A stretch of DNA of 15,623 nucleotides, taken from positions 1 to 15,623 of the forward strand of contig JBEBBW010000035.1 of NCBI GenBank assembly GCA_041158165.1. The letters run 5' to 3'. The translations under genes were made by a program, and so were the position numbers. Below are positions 14,204 through 15,623 of the stretch, piece by piece; positions within the stretch are counted from its first letter, which is position 1, and every line of letters begins with the position of its first letter. Under the pieces are notes generated by a model. It ran no database searches. It was not told where the DNA came from and saw nothing but the letters and a program-made list of their open reading frames with translations. The DNA is from TMED14 sp041158165. GTDB lineage: Bacteria; Bacteroidota; Bacteroidia; Flavobacteriales; Schleiferiaceae.

Positions 14204-15507
14204 ACCCAGCTCCGCACCCGCAGCACGGTGGCCGCGATGATTTTGAGGTCAAGGGCCACCGACCAGTGCTCAACGTAGTACACGTCGGCCTTGACGCGCT
14301 CGGTCATGGCCGCTTGGTCGGTGAAGCCATGTAGGCCGCGGGCCTGAGCGAGGCCGGTGATTCCGGGGCGCACCCAGTGCCGAATTCCGTAGCTGCGCAC
14401 CGCGTCGGCGTAGCGCTGCGTGTCGCTGGCCATGTGGGGGCGCGGTCCGACGAGGCTCATGTCGCCGCGTAGAACGTTCCAAAGCTGGGGCAGTTCGTCG
14501 AGGTGGCTGGCGCGCAGCCAGGGATGGCGCACGCGGGCGTCGCCAGGAAGGGCGGGACGGTCTGCGTCGGCATTTTGGTCCATCGTGCGGAACTTCCAAA
14601 TCGTAAACGGCTCGCCTTGGTAGCCGTGGCGCTCCTGAGCGAAGAGCACGGGTCCGCGGCTGCGAAGCCCGATCCACGCAGCCACTAGGCCCATCAACGG
14701 CAGACAAACCAGAAGGGCCAGTGCGGCACCCGCCACGTCGCCAGCGCGCTTCACCGCCGGCGCCCAGCCCGACGCAAGGGGCTCTCGGCGCCAGTCCAGC
14801 AAGAGCACGCCGCCAAGGGCGGTCCATTTGGTTCGCGAGGCAGGAAGTGCGGCCAAGTCGGGCACGACGCGCACCCGGAGTCCGCGGAGTTCCGCGGCAT
14901 CGAGCGCACCCAGAACCTGATCGGGCGCGACCCAGAGCTCCAAGGCATTTGGCGCAACGCCGTCAAGGTCAGCCACCGCCCCCAACCAGTGGTAGCCGTA
15001 GTCGGGGCGCTCGGCAAGTTCCCGAGCGATTCGGTCCCACATCGACGAGGAGCCAAGGCCCTGCACGGCCACGAGTCCGAGTCCGCGCCGAAAACGCCGA
15101 CGACTTAGCTGCACCATGGCCACGCGGAGCAGCGCGCCTGTCGCCAGGTAGGTGGCAAAGAATCCGACTAAAAAAACGCGGGAATACACATAGGTTTTCA
15201 GCGAAACCACGAGCAGCGCGGTCAGCGCGAGCAGCAAACCGGTCTGGCGAAGGAAGCGCCCGAGCACAGTGCGCAGCTCGACGCCCGCATCGAGGCGGTA
15301 GGGCCGACCGACCCAGCCCAGCAGGAGCCAGAAAATTCCCAACCACTCGGCGAGGCGCAGGTAGTGATCAAAGTAGGCCGGGTTTGCGGCCTTCAGGTCG
15401 CCAAAACGCAGGGCTACTCCGCCCCAGAAGAGCAAGGCAAGGAGCAGGCCGTCGGCGAGGCGCAGGCCGAATTCGCGCTGGCGAACAGATTGCGGGCGGT
15501 ATTCCAT
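14200..15507 (-). CDS. Polyprenyl glycosylphosphotransferase, WcaJ/WbaP type
   Basis: A 435-residue membrane enzyme that transfers a sugar 1-phosphate from a nucleotide sugar to undecaprenyl phosphate, the first step in building a lipid-linked exopolysaccharide or O-antigen unit. The N-terminal half has about four hydrophobic segments (roughly 17-35, 50-66, 88-104 and 110-128) and a CoA-binding-like domain (about 135-250). The catalytic bacterial sugar transferase domain (about 265-435) is complete: KRAGDVAGA with its membrane segment, then FTIWKFRTM (about 310-318), HLDELPQLWNVLRGDMSLVG with the DE pair, GPRP, and RPGITGLAQ. I chose ATG 15507 (MEYRPQSVRQREF) because a longer reading to 15567 would run over recG. 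It probably works with the double glycosyltransferase on one glycan. The donor sugar is unknown. Confidence 0.93.
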   Translation of the reverse strand: MEYRPQSVRQREFGLRLADGLLLALLFWGGVALRFGDLKAANPAYFDHYLRLAEWLGIFWLLLGWVGRPYRLDAGVELRTVLGRFLRQTGLLLALTALLVVSLKTYVYSRVFLVGFFATYLATGALLRVAMVQLSRRRFRRGLGLVAVQGLGSSSMWDRIARELAERPDYGYHWLGAVADLDGVAPNALELWVAPDQVLGALDAAELRGLRVRVVPDLAALPASRTKWTALGGVLLLDWRREPLASGWAPAVKRAGDVAGAALALLVCLPLMGLVAAWIGLRSRGPVLFAQERHGYQGEPFTIWKFRTMDQNADADRPALPGDARVRHPWLRASHLDELPQLWNVLRGDMSLVGPRPHMASDTQRYADAVRSYGIRHWVRPGITGLAQARGLHGFTDQAAMTERVKADVYYVEHWSVALDLKIIAATVLRVRSWV

Positions 15508-15516
15508 AGCGACGGC

Positions 15517-15524
15517 GGAAGATA
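15517..15524 (-). promoter_or_regulatory. Possible -7 promoter box for the sugar transferase
   Basis: The minus strand reads TATCTTCC, two mismatches from TAnnTTTG, 9 bases before the start codon at 15507. This is the weakest of the boxes listed. Confidence 0.25.
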
Positions 15525-15528
15525 GCCC

Positions 15529-15536
15529 TATTTTTG
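15529..15536 (+). promoter_or_regulatory. Possible -7 promoter box for recG
   Basis: TATTTTTG matches TAnnTTTG exactly and lies 3 bases before the recG ATG, so the message could be leaderless. A minus-strand box sits 4 bases upstream, facing the other way. No -33 TTG is present at the expected distance. Confidence 0.45.
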
Positions 15537-15539
15537 GGT

Positions 15540-15623
15540 ATGTCCTCGCGCTGGCTCGACACCTCACTCGCCTACCTCAAAGGAATCGGCCCGCTTCGCG
15601 CCGAGGCATTGGCTAGTGAGCTG
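15540..15623 (+). CDS. recG: ATP-dependent DNA helicase RecG, first 28 residues (gene runs off the right edge)
   Basis: RecG remodels stalled replication forks and branch-migrates Holliday junctions. Only 28 codons are in the window: MSSRWLDTSLAYLKGIGPLR followed by AEALASEL. The segment LDTSLAYLKGIGPLRAEAL matches the conserved N-terminal start of Bacteroidota RecG proteins, where a YLKGVGP-like motif leads into the wedge domain. The frame is open to the last base. The ATG lies in the sequence TATTTTTGGGTATG, with no room for a leader. The gene diverges from the sugar transferase across a 32-base gap. Confidence 0.8.
   Translation, partial: MSSRWLDTSLAYLKGIGPLRAEALASEL

Noticed and set aside
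14721..15509. A 262-residue open frame on the plus strand opposite the sugar transferase
   Set aside because: Its translation is an Arg/Ala/Pro-rich low-complexity string typical of the shadow of a GC-rich gene; the minus-strand gene has clear catalytic motifs.

Overview
The window comes from a bacterial chromosome and its gene content is that of the Bacteroidota. The fructose-bisphosphatase, Mfd, the NatB-type permease, the 78-residue acidic small protein and the short sigma-54 response regulator all look like the versions found in that phylum. No gene start has an obvious Shine-Dalgarno sequence, and most intergenic starts are preceded by a TAnnTTTG-like box, the Bacteroidota -7 promoter element. 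The DNA is GC-rich (clearly above 55% by eye), unusual for Flavobacteriia-like lineages, so a high-GC member of the phylum is likely. Genus and family cannot be told from the sequence alone.

Left part (1-5394). Minus strand: a GNAT acetyltransferase followed by an aspartate kinase (3' end cut by the window edge), joined by a 4-base GTGA overlap. Divergent from them on the plus strand are class I fructose-1,6-bisphosphatase (fbp) and, 8 bases later, the transcription-repair coupling factor mfd. A C/A-rich tandem-repeat spacer (about 5373-5477) separates mfd from the next genes.

Middle part (5478-11376). Four tightly packed plus-strand genes follow: an ABC-2 exporter pair (ATPase and NatB-like permease, ATGA overlap), a Ppx/GppA-family phosphatase, and a sigma-54-type response regulator with receiver and AAA+ domains but no DNA-binding helix-turn-helix. 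The last two overlap by 22 bases. The regulator's stop codon directly abuts the stop of a convergent two-gene minus-strand unit: a small acidic conserved protein followed by a MATE-family efflux transporter.

Right part (11377-15623). A surface-polysaccharide locus: a 721-residue protein joining two different GT-B glycosyltransferases (a GT4 enzyme and a DUF1972-type rhamnosyltransferase-like enzyme), and, on the opposite strand, a WcaJ/WbaP-type sugar-phosphate transferase that would start the lipid-linked oligosaccharide. Between them sits a complete mazE-mazF toxin-antitoxin pair behind a strong 27-bp palindrome that probably is its operator. The window ends in the first 28 codons of recG.

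The three divergent gene pairs (GNAT/fbp, small protein/glycosyltransferase, sugar transferase/recG) each hold two outward-facing -7-like boxes 4 to 14 bases apart. No RNA gene, CRISPR array, insertion sequence or prophage was seen. I found no convincing wholly new system. The most unusual items are the double glycosyltransferase, the stop-codon-rich tandem spacer and the mazEF operator.
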